DNA of 40,981 nt from Pseudomonadota bacterium (GTDB lineage: Bacteria; Pseudomonadota; Gammaproteobacteria; Steroidobacterales; Steroidobacteraceae): the NCBI GenBank assembly GCA_021780475.1, contig JAJXYR010000041.1, positions 1-40,981 of the forward strand. Reading direction: 5' to 3'. Made by a program: the position numbers and the translations under genes. How positions within the stretch are numbered: position 1 is the stretch's first letter; every line of letters begins with the position of its first letter. The notes under the pieces were generated by a model. The model was given only the letters and a program-made list of their open reading frames with translations. It was not told the origin of the DNA and ran no database searches. Positions 17,215 through 24,642 of the stretch are shown here, piece by piece.

Positions 17215-17457
17215 CACCGTCGGCTGCCTTCCAGAGCCGCTTCATCCATCCGTCGATCGATAGTTTCATCAACGACGTGCGCAGCAGCCAAATGCCCAAC
17301 GGTAGAAATGCGAGCGCGCTCGGCAAGTTCAGATCGTCGTATCCGTTCAGGAGTCCGATGTACACGACGGGCCGAACGGAATGACGAAAAACAGCACCTT
17401 CAATCGTTGCGCGATCCTCCCCCCGCCCGCCACTGCGAATGGATCCGGCTTGTTCAC
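17215..17457 (-). pseudogene. frameshifted small membrane protein gene
   Basis: A frame starting GTG at 17457 reads MNKPDPFAVAGGG... then QRLKVLFFVIPFGP and stops at 17347. The next frame, from about 17368, carries on with VVYIGLLNGYDDLNLPSALA, then FLPLGIWLLRTSLMKLSIDG and WMKRLWKAAD. Joined, they form one plausible two-helix membrane protein of about 80 residues, so one base seems lost near 17366-17372 (in the GGCCCGTCGTG run). Past WKAAD the frame becomes arginine/proline-rich and unconvincing. I do not recognise the family. It may be a true pseudogene or a sequencing error. It starts 3 bases after the preceding minus-strand stop, as if in an operon. Confidence 0.45.
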
Positions 17458-17460
17458 GGC

Positions 17461-18100
17461 TCAGGAGTTGCTCGTGTGGCTCAGCGCGGCGAAGGGCCTT
17501 GCGCCTCCCCTTCTCGACGCGACATCGATGGTGATCACGTCCCCCAAATCGGGGGCGAGGTCGAAATCCTCCAACAGGAGGTCGGTGCGTTGGCCGTTGG
17601 CGAACTGCAGCCGGAGATTTTCGAATCCATGAGCGCCGATGTGGGTCGGCTTGCGCCCGGCAGGGTTTTCGGCCGATCCGTATCCCTCGCCACCACCGCT
17701 ACCGATCGTATCCGGGTGCGATCGGTGGCCGGTCAGCCGCCCGGTGAGGCTCGCGACCTTCAAGCGATGCAGGCCTGCGACGACCCTCGTACCGCGACCG
17801 CGCGGAGTCCGGCCTCGTGGTACGCGTGCTGCGCCTCCGGGCGGGAAGAATGCGTGGAGCACATGGCGCTCGTCTTCGCCGTACGCTTCCTGGTCATCGT
17901 CAGCTTTCGCTGGTCGGACTCGACGATCGCGTTCTCCGAGCCCGTGCAGGACCGACGGAGTCGAATTTCGGCGATCATCGATCAGCGTACGTCGAACTGT
18001 CGGCGTCCTTCGAATCGACCGATCATCGCGATCGGCGGATCGAACACTCCGCACGGTCGTGCGGCGGCATCGAAAGCGTCTTTGCCGCGGACCGTGCCCA
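17461..18100 (-). other. degenerate or unassigned stretch with coding-like pieces
   Basis: No single frame covers this region convincingly. On the minus strand, codon third positions are GC-rich in one frame for about 17760-17978 (MIAEIRLRRSC...) and in another for about 17461-17700, where the text GFENLRLQFANGQRTDLLLE and DFDLAPDLGDVITIDVASRR looks like real protein ending at 17461. Together with the broken gene to its left and the truncated helix ORF to its right, this suggests one or two decayed or mis-sequenced genes. No family recognised. Confidence 0.35.
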
Positions 18101-18238
18101 TCACGTGCCCCACGGGCGCGTGTCGCTGAGAGCGGACGGCGAATCCGCGCGCGTCACCGTAGTGACCGCCAGTAGCGCGACGATCAGCGTGACCGCGAGT
18201 ACTGCGGCGCTGAGGCTCGTCGCAGGAGGGTTCGTCAC
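18101..18238 (-). CDS. small single-helix membrane ORF (45 aa), perhaps truncated
   Basis: GTG at 18238, 6 bases after the stop of the secreted-protein gene, opens a 45-residue frame. Residues 9-31 (SLSAAVLAVTLIVALLAVTT...) form a clear hydrophobic helix followed by TRADSPSALSD, so it is a membrane anchor or signal peptide. Third positions are GC-rich. It stops at 18101 and could be the N-terminus of a longer secreted protein whose remainder lies in the degenerate stretch beyond. Confidence 0.35.
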   Translation of the reverse strand: MTNPPATSLSAAVLAVTLIVALLAVTTVTRADSPSALSDTRPWGT

Positions 18239-18244
18239 GGCATC

Positions 18245-18748
18245 TCACTTCGGGCGTGCGTGGCCGGAAATCGTTGGCACTGCCGCGGATTCGGCTGTCG
18301 GCGCATAGACATAGAAATTTCCCTCTCGACGCAGGCAGGTTCGCGTTCGATTCCACGTTTGCGCGGTGAGGGCGATCTGGAAGCAGCGGTAGACACGGTG
18401 ACCGAACACCGAACCGGGGCTGGACAGCGTCAGCCGTGCCGCGCCGGTCGTCCGCCGGCCGCTCGCGCAACTCGGTGTGCAGTCGCTCGCGCTCCACCGA
18501 CCGGTGGCGCGGGCGAGTTCGGTGCCCCAGCCGGTCCAGCGCAAATGCAGCAGCGCGACGGAACCGTCCTCGGTCAAGAACAGCGTGACCGGGCGGTCGA
18601 CGGGTGAACTGCGCCGGCTCACGATGTCGCCGAGGCCGCCGAAGAAGCCGATCCGGTCGACGCGGGCTTGGCGGTCGCGTCCCGTCGCCGGCCGCGCGAA
18701 CGCACCGGCGGCGGTTGCGATCAGCAGAAGCACGCCGGCCGAACGCAC
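18245..18748 (-). CDS. secreted protein of unknown function
   Basis: The 167-residue protein begins with a signal peptide (MRSAGVLLLIATAAGAFARP). The mature part contains SVALLHLRWTGWGTELARAT, paired cysteines in SDCTPSCASG, RLTLSSP and a CFQIAL/CLRRE region, so disulfides are likely. The order Trp-Gly strand, CTPxCA, then a beta-strand-rich end resembles small secreted proteins of unknown function that occur widely, but I cannot name a family. GTG at 18748 has GGAG about 11 bases upstream and lies 17 bases after the preceding stop, so it belongs to the same operon as the genes at 18766-21146. Confidence 0.7.
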   Translation of the reverse strand: MRSAGVLLLIATAAGAFARPATGRDRQARVDRIGFFGGLGDIVSRRSSPVDRPVTLFLTEDGSVALLHLRWTGWGTELARATGRWSASDCTPSCASGRRTTGAARLTLSSPGSVFGHRVYRCFQIALTAQTWNRTRTCLRREGNFYVYAPTAESAAVPTISGHARPK

Positions 18749-18765
18749 GCCCGGGGTCGCTCCGT

Positions 18766-19851
18766 TCAGAAGGTCGGCGCCGCCGGTGTCTTCGATATCG
18801 CGTGGTAGCGCTTGAGGGCAGCCGCTTGCATCTGGGTTCTCGCGTCCAGGACGTCATCGACACAGGGTTTGCTGTAATAGATAGCGAGTTCCATCTGTGC
18901 CGCCTTGCTCGAATCGGCGCGATTGCTCGAAATGCTCGCCCAGATCCTGACGATGTCGTCGTCGACCTGCATGTTGGGACTGCCGACGAACGAACCGCAT
19001 CGTTGGTTCAAGAGGTTGAAGTCCAGCTTAAATACGCCACCGTCGGGACGCAATGCCGTCAAGGGACCCCCGCCAGTTGGGGAGCCCACGCCATAGCTCG
19101 CATTCCAATCGGCGAAGCAGTCGCCATACTGGCAGGGTAATCGGCCCTTCTGGCTGTACGCCCACCAGAATTGGGTCAGAGCGTTGGTGTTTGTCCCTGA
19201 GGGGGTGCCGTACTTCTTGAGCAGGCTGGCCTGAATGCTGCTCACGAGCGGTTCATTGGCGGCGTGAGGGTCGAAATTGATCAGTCGCTCCATGGACACG
19301 ACCCGGCTGTCGCCCACGGGGCTGTTGAAGTCGAGCAGAAGCTGATCGGTCGTGTTCGCGGTCGCCTTGGTATATTCGACGTACTGGACGAAGGGTTGAG
19401 ACTCGACGGTAACCTCCTTGTAGGCGAGGCGGTACTTGAACCTTTGCACCACGGGACTATCCGGATAAGTCTTGCTCGCGATCTTCTCCGCCTGTGCCAA
19501 CGGCATGCCCAACCGGACACCCAGCAGGTCCTCCGCCGCGCCGGAGTACGAGGGAATGACCGGCTGGAAAGTCCGCACCAGGGGGACGGCATTCGGGTCC
19601 TGTGGGGCGCTGCCCGATGATCCCGCGACGGCCTGGGTGGGCACGGGTTGTCCGGAGGGCGCCGTGGTCGGCGCCGCCCGCGCGACCGCGTTCACCTGAT
19701 TCTTCATCTGATTGATGTTGTTGATGACGGTACCGACCGTCTTGTGGAGCATTTCGCCGAAGATCCCGTTGGCGTGGGCGGCGGACGGTGCCATCAGCAA
19801 CGCGAGCAGGAATGCCGGCAAACATCGCGAATACCACTGTGTGCTGCCCAT
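18766..19851 (-). CDS. secreted protein of unknown function
   Basis: The 361-residue protein has a clear signal peptide (PAFLLALLMAPSAAHA, cleavage near residue 27). Next comes a helical stretch (LHKTVGTVINNINQMKNQVN), a Pro/Ala/Thr/Gln-rich linker at about 58-85, and a folded domain from about 95 with LLGVRLGMPLAQAEKIASKT, a pattern typical of short repeats in which GVRLGMPL...AE(K) opens an alpha/beta unit. Four or more cysteines in CQYGDCFADW, QRCGSF and KPCVDDV suggest disulfides. ATG 19851 has GAGG 7 bases upstream. It lies between the lipoprotein and another secreted protein, so a joint envelope role is likely. No function assigned. Confidence 0.75.
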   Translation of the reverse strand: MGSTQWYSRCLPAFLLALLMAPSAAHANGIFGEMLHKTVGTVINNINQMKNQVNAVARAAPTTAPSGQPVPTQAVAGSSGSAPQDPNAVPLVRTFQPVIPSYSGAAEDLLGVRLGMPLAQAEKIASKTYPDSPVVQRFKYRLAYKEVTVESQPFVQYVEYTKATANTTDQLLLDFNSPVGDSRVVSMERLINFDPHAANEPLVSSIQASLLKKYGTPSGTNTNALTQFWWAYSQKGRLPCQYGDCFADWNASYGVGSPTGGGPLTALRPDGGVFKLDFNLLNQRCGSFVGSPNMQVDDDIVRIWASISSNRADSSKAAQMELAIYYSKPCVDDVLDARTQMQAAALKRYHAISKTPAAPTF

Positions 19852-19964
19852 GAATTTTCCTCGAGATTACTCTGTGGTAACCACCTCGCGCGCCCTTCCA
19901 CTGGTTCGCGCAAGGGGCGTCGCCGTGCGTTCGACGTCCGTCGATCGCGCCCGCTGCGCCGGCC

Positions 19965-20378
19965 TCAGTTCTGCGTGACCGCCATCAGCCATTTGCCTTT
20001 CCTCTTGACCCAGGTGTCGGTCGACTGCTGAACGGTGCCGTCGTGGAACACCATTTCGGCCGACACCTTGGCGTGAGCCGCGTCGATCTGCTGCATGGAC
20101 AGGATCTTCACCTGATCCAAGCCGCCGTGGGACTCGGCCTGCTGATGGGTCGCCTCCATCGCCGCGCGAATCTTGGCATTCACGTCCACGAGTTGGGCCG
20201 CGGGCGGAATGTCGGCGATATCGATCAGCTTCATGGCTTGGTCGGGATGACCGTTGCCGATGTCGGAGTAGAAATCCTTGCTCGCGGTCTTCGGGCCGCT
20301 CGAGCAGGCCGTCAAGGTCGTGGCGACGGCCGCTACGAGGAGGATTTTTTGCTTGGTCGCGCCGTGCTTCAGTGCCAT
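19965..20378 (-). CDS. lipoprotein with NTF2-like DUF4878 domain
   Basis: The 137-residue protein has a lipoprotein signal with lipobox LTAC (Cys25). The rest follows the NTF2-like pattern seen in DUF4878 lipoproteins: ASKDFYSDIGNGHPDQAMKL as first helix, HGGLDQVKILSMQQIDAAHA in the middle, and strands ending with TDTWVKRKGKWLMAVTQN. Such domains usually bind a small ligand or a protein partner. The start at 20378 lies 10 bases inside the end of the upstream YiiX-like gene, with AGGTG about 5 bases before it, so translation is coupled. It should sit in the inner or outer membrane facing the periplasm. Confidence 0.82.
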   Translation of the reverse strand: MALKHGATKQKILLVAAVATTLTACSSGPKTASKDFYSDIGNGHPDQAMKLIDIADIPPAAQLVDVNAKIRAAMEATHQQAESHGGLDQVKILSMQQIDAAHAKVSAEMVFHDGTVQQSTDTWVKRKGKWLMAVTQN

Positions 20379-20896
20379 GGATCACCTGTCGGTCGTGTGA
20401 ATAGGCTCGGTAGGATCAATTCGCGTGCCCCGAGCATCGGCAGCACGACGAGCGGGAAGGGCGGCTGCGGAGCGGCAATGCCCGCGTTGTTGAATATCCG
20501 CCACAGAAGCGAGGTGCAATACACCGCGTCGGTGCGCTTCCAGTCGTAGCGGCCATCGAACGGCGTGCCGAGATGCTGCTGCGCCTCGTGTCGCAGTTTC
20601 CTCGCCGAATCGACATCCAGACCGGAGAGGGGAATGAGACGGGCGCAGTGTGCTCGCGCGGCGAACTCGGCGAAGCGCTCTTCCCGAACGCGGCCATCGT
20701 GTCCGTGCCCCGGGTCGGCGTGAACGACGGCCCACGACCGGGAGCGGGGCAACTTGAACGCAAGACCCAAGTGCGTCCACCGACACGACGAGTCTCTACC
20801 TCGAAGGATCCGCGCTTCGAGTCCGAGCCCTTGTCGCGCCGCGAGCGCGATGCCGGGATGCCCCCGGGCGGTGCGGTTAGCGGTCTCGCGGCGCAA
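20369..20896 (-). CDS. YiiX/YebB-like protein, permuted NlpC/P60 papain-like fold
   Basis: The product (175 residues from the TTG at 20896) shows the permuted papain-like order: the histidine in WTHLGLAFKL (His42), then VVHADPG as the second strand, a LRHEAQQHLGTPFDGRYDW segment, and the nucleophile cysteine in DAVYCTSLLWRIFNNAGI (Cys127). The family includes proteins thought to cleave amide or ester bonds in lipids or cell wall. No signal peptide is visible with this start. The start is uncertain: TTG overlaps nothing and lies 2 bases after the upstream stop, and the first 30 residues do not look conserved, so an upstream frameshift or other start is possible. It overlaps the lipoprotein gene by 10 bases. 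Confidence 0.68.
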   Translation of the reverse strand: MRRETANRTARGHPGIALAARQGLGLEARILRGRDSSCRWTHLGLAFKLPRSRSWAVVHADPGHGHDGRVREERFAEFAARAHCARLIPLSGLDVDSARKLRHEAQQHLGTPFDGRYDWKRTDAVYCTSLLWRIFNNAGIAAPQPPFPLVVLPMLGARELILPSLFTRPTGDPWH

Positions 20897-20897
20897 C

Positions 20898-21146
20898 TCA
20901 GTTCCCGCTGGGAGTGGTTCGAGAATTCTTGCCGGTTTCGATGGCTCTGACCGACGTCTGAATGTCGACCAGCAGCAGGAACGCACCGAAGAACACGACG
21001 CAGAACACGAAGGCCGCGACGAGCGAGACGATCGCAGCACCGAAGCCCTTCATGGCCCAGCCGGTAATGAAGGTGCCGATCAAGATCAGCCACATCGAGA
21101 CTTCGAGCAGGATCTTGTAGGAGGCGACGATGAGTCGACTAAGCAT
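20898..21146 (-). CDS. small two-helix membrane protein
   Basis: The 82-residue protein has two strong hydrophobic segments: IVASYKILLEVSMWLILIGT into FITGWAMKGFG, and AAIVSLVAAFVFCVVFFGAF into LLLVDIQ, followed by a polar tail. ATG at 21146 is preceded by AAGGAG at 6-base spacing, the best ribosome site of this series, so it is likely the first gene of the operon. I do not recognise a named family. It is divergent from the winged-helix/kinase gene 418 bases away and its position suggests a role with the YiiX-like protein and the lipoprotein. Confidence 0.75.
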   Translation of the reverse strand: MLSRLIVASYKILLEVSMWLILIGTFITGWAMKGFGAAIVSLVAAFVFCVVFFGAFLLLVDIQTSVRAIETGKNSRTTPSGN

Positions 21147-21564
21147 GATTCGCTCCTTGGCGCGCTAGGTGAAGAGGTCGGCTCGGCATTGCATGCCACC
21201 GCCGCAGGGTTTGGGGAGCCTGAGACCGTTGGTCGCGCGGCGTTACCATCGGGACCCCGCAGGCGCGCGCAGGCCGATTGCCATGGCGGCGACGCTCAGT
21301 CGCAAGGCGGCGGCGGCGTGTGCGCGAAGGACGCAGCCGGGGTTGCTCCCGGAGGCCCCCCTTGTGCGATCCGCACTGCAGTACCAGAATCCCATCGATT
21401 CCCCCTAGGCCGGAGGGGTCTTCGCGAGCGCGCGAGCCCTCCGCCCTTCGGCAAGTCTTATCGCTGGGCAAGGCGGCGCATGTCTTCACCGGACATTCAA
21501 CAAACGCTAACCCGAAGAAAAGTCATAAATAACAAACAGGTGCACCTGACCGCCGGAGACCGAT
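21147..21564. other. divergent control region between envelope operon and kinase gene
   Basis: About 418 bases separate two divergent transcripts. The left two-thirds is GC-rich with only arginine/proline-rich shadow frames. The last 60 bases (21501-21540) are strikingly AT-rich (CCCGAAGAAAAGTCATAAAT then AACAAACAGG) and probably hold the kinase-gene promoter. The kinase protein carries a DNA-binding domain, so this region is the first place to look for its target. Confidence 0.45.
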
Positions 21565-24318
21565 GTGGGCGTTGAACCGCCTCCGACACGGGATATTCAG
21601 TATCGATATCGATTCGGGACCGCCGAATTCGACGAGGTCCGGGTCGAACTTCGCGTCGATGGCGAGTGCGTCGAGATTCAACGACGTCCCCTCGAGGTGC
21701 TCGCCGTTCTGCTGCGTCATGCTGGCGAGGTGGTCACGCGGGAGGAACTGCGCGAGGCGGTCTGGGACAAGCGCATCACGGTGGACAACGTCATCGATAC
21801 GGCGCTGACCAAACTCCGCCACGTCCTCGGCGAGCGCAATGCGGAGCTGATACAGACGCAACCCCGGGTGGGATTCCGCCTGCTCGGTCCCGTCGAAAAG
21901 GTGGCGGTCGGACGGCGATTCCCTGGAGAGCTCGTCCTGTCCGAAGGTCAGGCGATTGCGCATCGGGAGCACTTCCAGTTGGTGCGCCTCCTCGGCTGCT
22001 CGCCACACGATCAGGTCTGGCTCGCGCGGCACGTCAAGACGCAGGAGCGGCGCGTATACAAGTTGAGCGCCGGCGGCGAAGGACTCGACGCGTTGAAGCG
22101 GGAGGTCACCTTGGCGCGTGTACTGCGCGAGAGCCTCGGTGAGCGCGAAGACCTGGTGCGCATCCTGGATTGGAATTTCAAGGAGCCGCCGTTCTTCCTC
22201 GAAAGTGAGTACGCAGGAGAGAATCTCGTCGATTGGGCCGCCGCGCATCTCGGCAGCACGCCGCTCAGCGAGCGCCTGGCCCTGCTCGCTCAGGTTGCCG
22301 ATACCGTCGCGGCGGCTCACGGCGTTGGCGTGCTCCACAAGGACCTCAAGCCCGCGAATCTCCTGATCTCGAGCGGGCCCGGCGGGACCCGGGTCCGTGT
22401 GACGGATTTCGGCAGCGGACGGCTTCTCGAACCAGATCGCCTCGCCGCACTCGGCATCACCCAGTTCGGCGCGACGCTGACGCAAGGGGTGACGGCGGAC
22501 TCGGACGCAGCCACGCCGCTCTATGTCGCGCCGGAGCGGTACAAGGGCGAGACGGCCACCACCCGGAGCGACGTTTTCGCCCTGGGGGTCATGCTGTACC
22601 AGCTGGTGGTCGGGGATTTGCGCAAGCCCCTGGCCCCGGGATGGGAACGCGACGTATCCGACGAGATTCTGCGCCGGGACATTGCTGCGGCGACCGACGG
22701 CGATCCCGCGGCACGCTTGGGAAGCGCCGCGGAACTCGCGGACCGACTGCGCCGCGTTGATGAACGGCGAAGCGAATTGGCACGCCAGCGAGCGCTGCAG
22801 CGCCAGCTGAACGCGGACCACGAAGCGCTGCGCCACGCCCGCGCCCGTCGCCCCTGGGTGATCGCGACCATCGTCACGCTCTGCGCAGGCATGATCGGCA
22901 TGCTTGGGCTCTTTGCCAGCGTGACGTCGGCACGGCGGTCGTTGGCGCGTCAGTATGCCGTTGCCCACGTGCTCAACACCTTTCTGACCGACGACTTCAT
23001 CGCGGTCGCCAATCCGGACCAAGCCGGCCGTGCCGACGTCACCGTGGTCGAAGCGACACGTGCGGCGGCGTCGAAGATCGATACGGTGTTCCGGCAGGTG
23101 GGACCAGACGTCCGCGGCCGCCTGCACGCAGCGATGCAGAGGTCGTTTTTCGGGCTCGATGACTTTCCCGCAGCGCTCGCGCAAGGACGCGAGGCCTTGA
23201 CGGCGTACCGGGCCGCGAGCGCTCTCGATCCCCAGCGCATCGCCGAGGCGCGCATCCTGCAGGCGCTGACGCTCGCGAAGCTTTCGAGGCTCGACGAGGC
23301 CTCCGCACAACTCGCGCGCGCAGCAGCCGCGATGAAGGCGATGCCCCGAGTCAGCCCGACTGTGAACGCGCAGTACTGGTGGGCGCGCGCATCGGTCGAG
23401 TCCTATCGGCTGGCGCTCCCCCAGGCGCTCGCCGACTACCAGCACGCCTGGATCTTGGCGAAGGCGGCCTCCGGATTGCCGCTCCAGGTGCGTGATCAGA
23501 TCGGGTTCTCCTATGCCGACACCTTGCGCCTGTCCGGGCACTTCGGCACCGCCGAGCGGCAGGCGTCCGCACTGCTCGCGAGCGAGCGAGCTCAATTGGG
23601 GTCGGACTCCCCGGAAACTTGCTATACGGCCGCATTGCTGGCGAGCATCCTCGGTTTTCGCGGTGAGACGAACCGAGCCATCCCGATGGTGACGCAGGCG
23701 GTCGCGTGCCTCACCCAGTCGCTCGGACCGACGAACGCGCGGACCATTGCGGCTTATCAGGTGATGGGCAATCTGCAATTCCAGGGTCGCCGTTATGCGG
23801 ATGCCGCGGTGACCTACGCCAAGGTCGCGAATCTGTTCGCCGGTGTCGTGGGGCCGCAGGCGCTGAAGACCATTTCGGCCCGGGAGAACACCGGCGTCGC
23901 TCGGCAGTACGCCGGACAATTCGATGCAGCCCAGGACTCCTTGCAGAAAGCGCTGGCGCTCGCCCGCACCGCGCTCGGCTGGACGCATCCCACGACCGAG
24001 GACTTGCGCTACCACCTTGCCGACTGCCTGCTCGATCTGCGCCGCACCGTCGGTGTCGATGCCCTCATGGACGGCCTTTCCGTGCGCGTACTAAACGAGG
24101 GGGAAATCGAATCGGATTGGATCGCGCGTCTCGCCTATCAGCGCGGCCGACTGGCGTTCTACGCCGGACATATGCAAGTGGCCGTGCAACTGCTGCAGGG
24201 CGTGGCGAAGCAGATCGCCGCCCAGGATCCGAACGGTCCGATCAGCGTGAGCGCGATACAAAGCCTGATCCGGACTGCGCAGGCGGTCGAAGCGGCCAAA
24301 CGCACGACCCCGGAGTGA
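21565..24318 (+). CDS. winged-helix DNA-binding / Ser-Thr kinase / TPR membrane protein
   Basis: One 917-residue chain joins three modules. Residues about 18-107 are an OmpR/PhoB-type winged helix (RPLEVLAVLLRHAGEVVTRE through IQTQPRVGFRLLGPV). Residues about 136-400 are a Ser/Thr kinase with the expected residues: Lys166 (VYKLSAG), Glu180, HKDLKPAN at 258-265, DFG at 281-283, APE at 322-324. The glycine loop (LLGCSPHDQVWLA) has lost its later glycines. Residues 431-452 form one membrane helix, and about 460-917 are helical repeats (TPR-like). DNA binding and kinase face the cytoplasm and TPRs the periplasm. GTG 21565 is supported by GGAGA at 5 bases. It may pass an envelope signal to gene expression by binding, phosphorylation, or both. 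Confidence 0.9.
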   Translation: MGVEPPPTRDIQYRYRFGTAEFDEVRVELRVDGECVEIQRRPLEVLAVLLRHAGEVVTREELREAVWDKRITVDNVIDTALTKLRHVLGERNAELIQTQPRVGFRLLGPVEKVAVGRRFPGELVLSEGQAIAHREHFQLVRLLGCSPHDQVWLARHVKTQERRVYKLSAGGEGLDALKREVTLARVLRESLGEREDLVRILDWNFKEPPFFLESEYAGENLVDWAAAHLGSTPLSERLALLAQVADTVAAAHGVGVLHKDLKPANLLISSGPGGTRVRVTDFGSGRLLEPDRLAALGITQFGATLTQGVTADSDAATPLYVAPERYKGETATTRSDVFALGVMLYQLVVGDLRKPLAPGWERDVSDEILRRDIAAATDGDPAARLGSAAELADRLRRVDERRSELARQRALQRQLNADHEALRHARARRPWVIATIVTLCAGMIGMLGLFASVTSARRSLARQYAVAHVLNTFLTDDFIAVANPDQAGRADVTVVEATRAAASKIDTVFRQVGPDVRGRLHAAMQRSFFGLDDFPAALAQGREALTAYRAASALDPQRIAEARILQALTLAKLSRLDEASAQLARAAAAMKAMPRVSPTVNAQYWWARASVESYRLALPQALADYQHAWILAKAASGLPLQVRDQIGFSYADTLRLSGHFGTAERQASALLASERAQLGSDSPETCYTAALLASILGFRGETNRAIPMVTQAVACLTQSLGPTNARTIAAYQVMGNLQFQGRRYADAAVTYAKVANLFAGVVGPQALKTISARENTGVARQYAGQFDAAQDSLQKALALARTALGWTHPTTEDLRYHLADCLLDLRRTVGVDALMDGLSVRVLNEGEIESDWIARLAYQRGRLAFYAGHMQVAVQLLQGVAKQIAAQDPNGPISVSAIQSLIRTAQAVEAAKRTTPE

Positions 24319-24642
24319 GTGGTGGTGCGGCGGTCGCGACAGCGGTCTGAACCGAAACTGAACGGTCCCCCGAATGCGCTGCAGTCCGCTCCATGGACGG
24401 ATGGCGATCGAAGCGCACCTGGTTCCGCGAACGCATGATGACCAGCGAGGGTTCCGGAGCGGACTCGCGGCGTCGGGTTCGTGCAAGCCGCAACGCGGGC
24501 GCACCGTCGACGCCTATGGCCGCTCGAACGATTGGGGAGCACGATCGGGCCAGGCGATCCGGCGCCCGCGCAACCGCCGTGACTCCGGGGCGTGGCCTTG
24601 GGTCGACGGACCGTTCGCTGGGGATACAAGGGAGACTCCTGC
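24319..24642. other. intergenic between kinase gene and propeller-like gene
   Basis: No credible gene. Near the right end, AAGGGAGACTCCTGC precedes an ATG at 24643, a good ribosome site that marks the start used for the next gene. Rightward frames through here are arginine-rich. Confidence 0.4.

Noticed and set aside
20369-21040. YiiX-like gene starting at 21040
   Set aside because: That start would lie inside the small membrane protein gene and add a Ser/Arg/Cys-rich stretch with no family match. A start near 20896 just after the preceding stop is more likely.
21523-24015. 830-codon open frame on the minus strand
   Set aside because: It is the shadow of the winged-helix/kinase gene. Composition is arginine/glycine/leucine-rich and no motif is recognisable.
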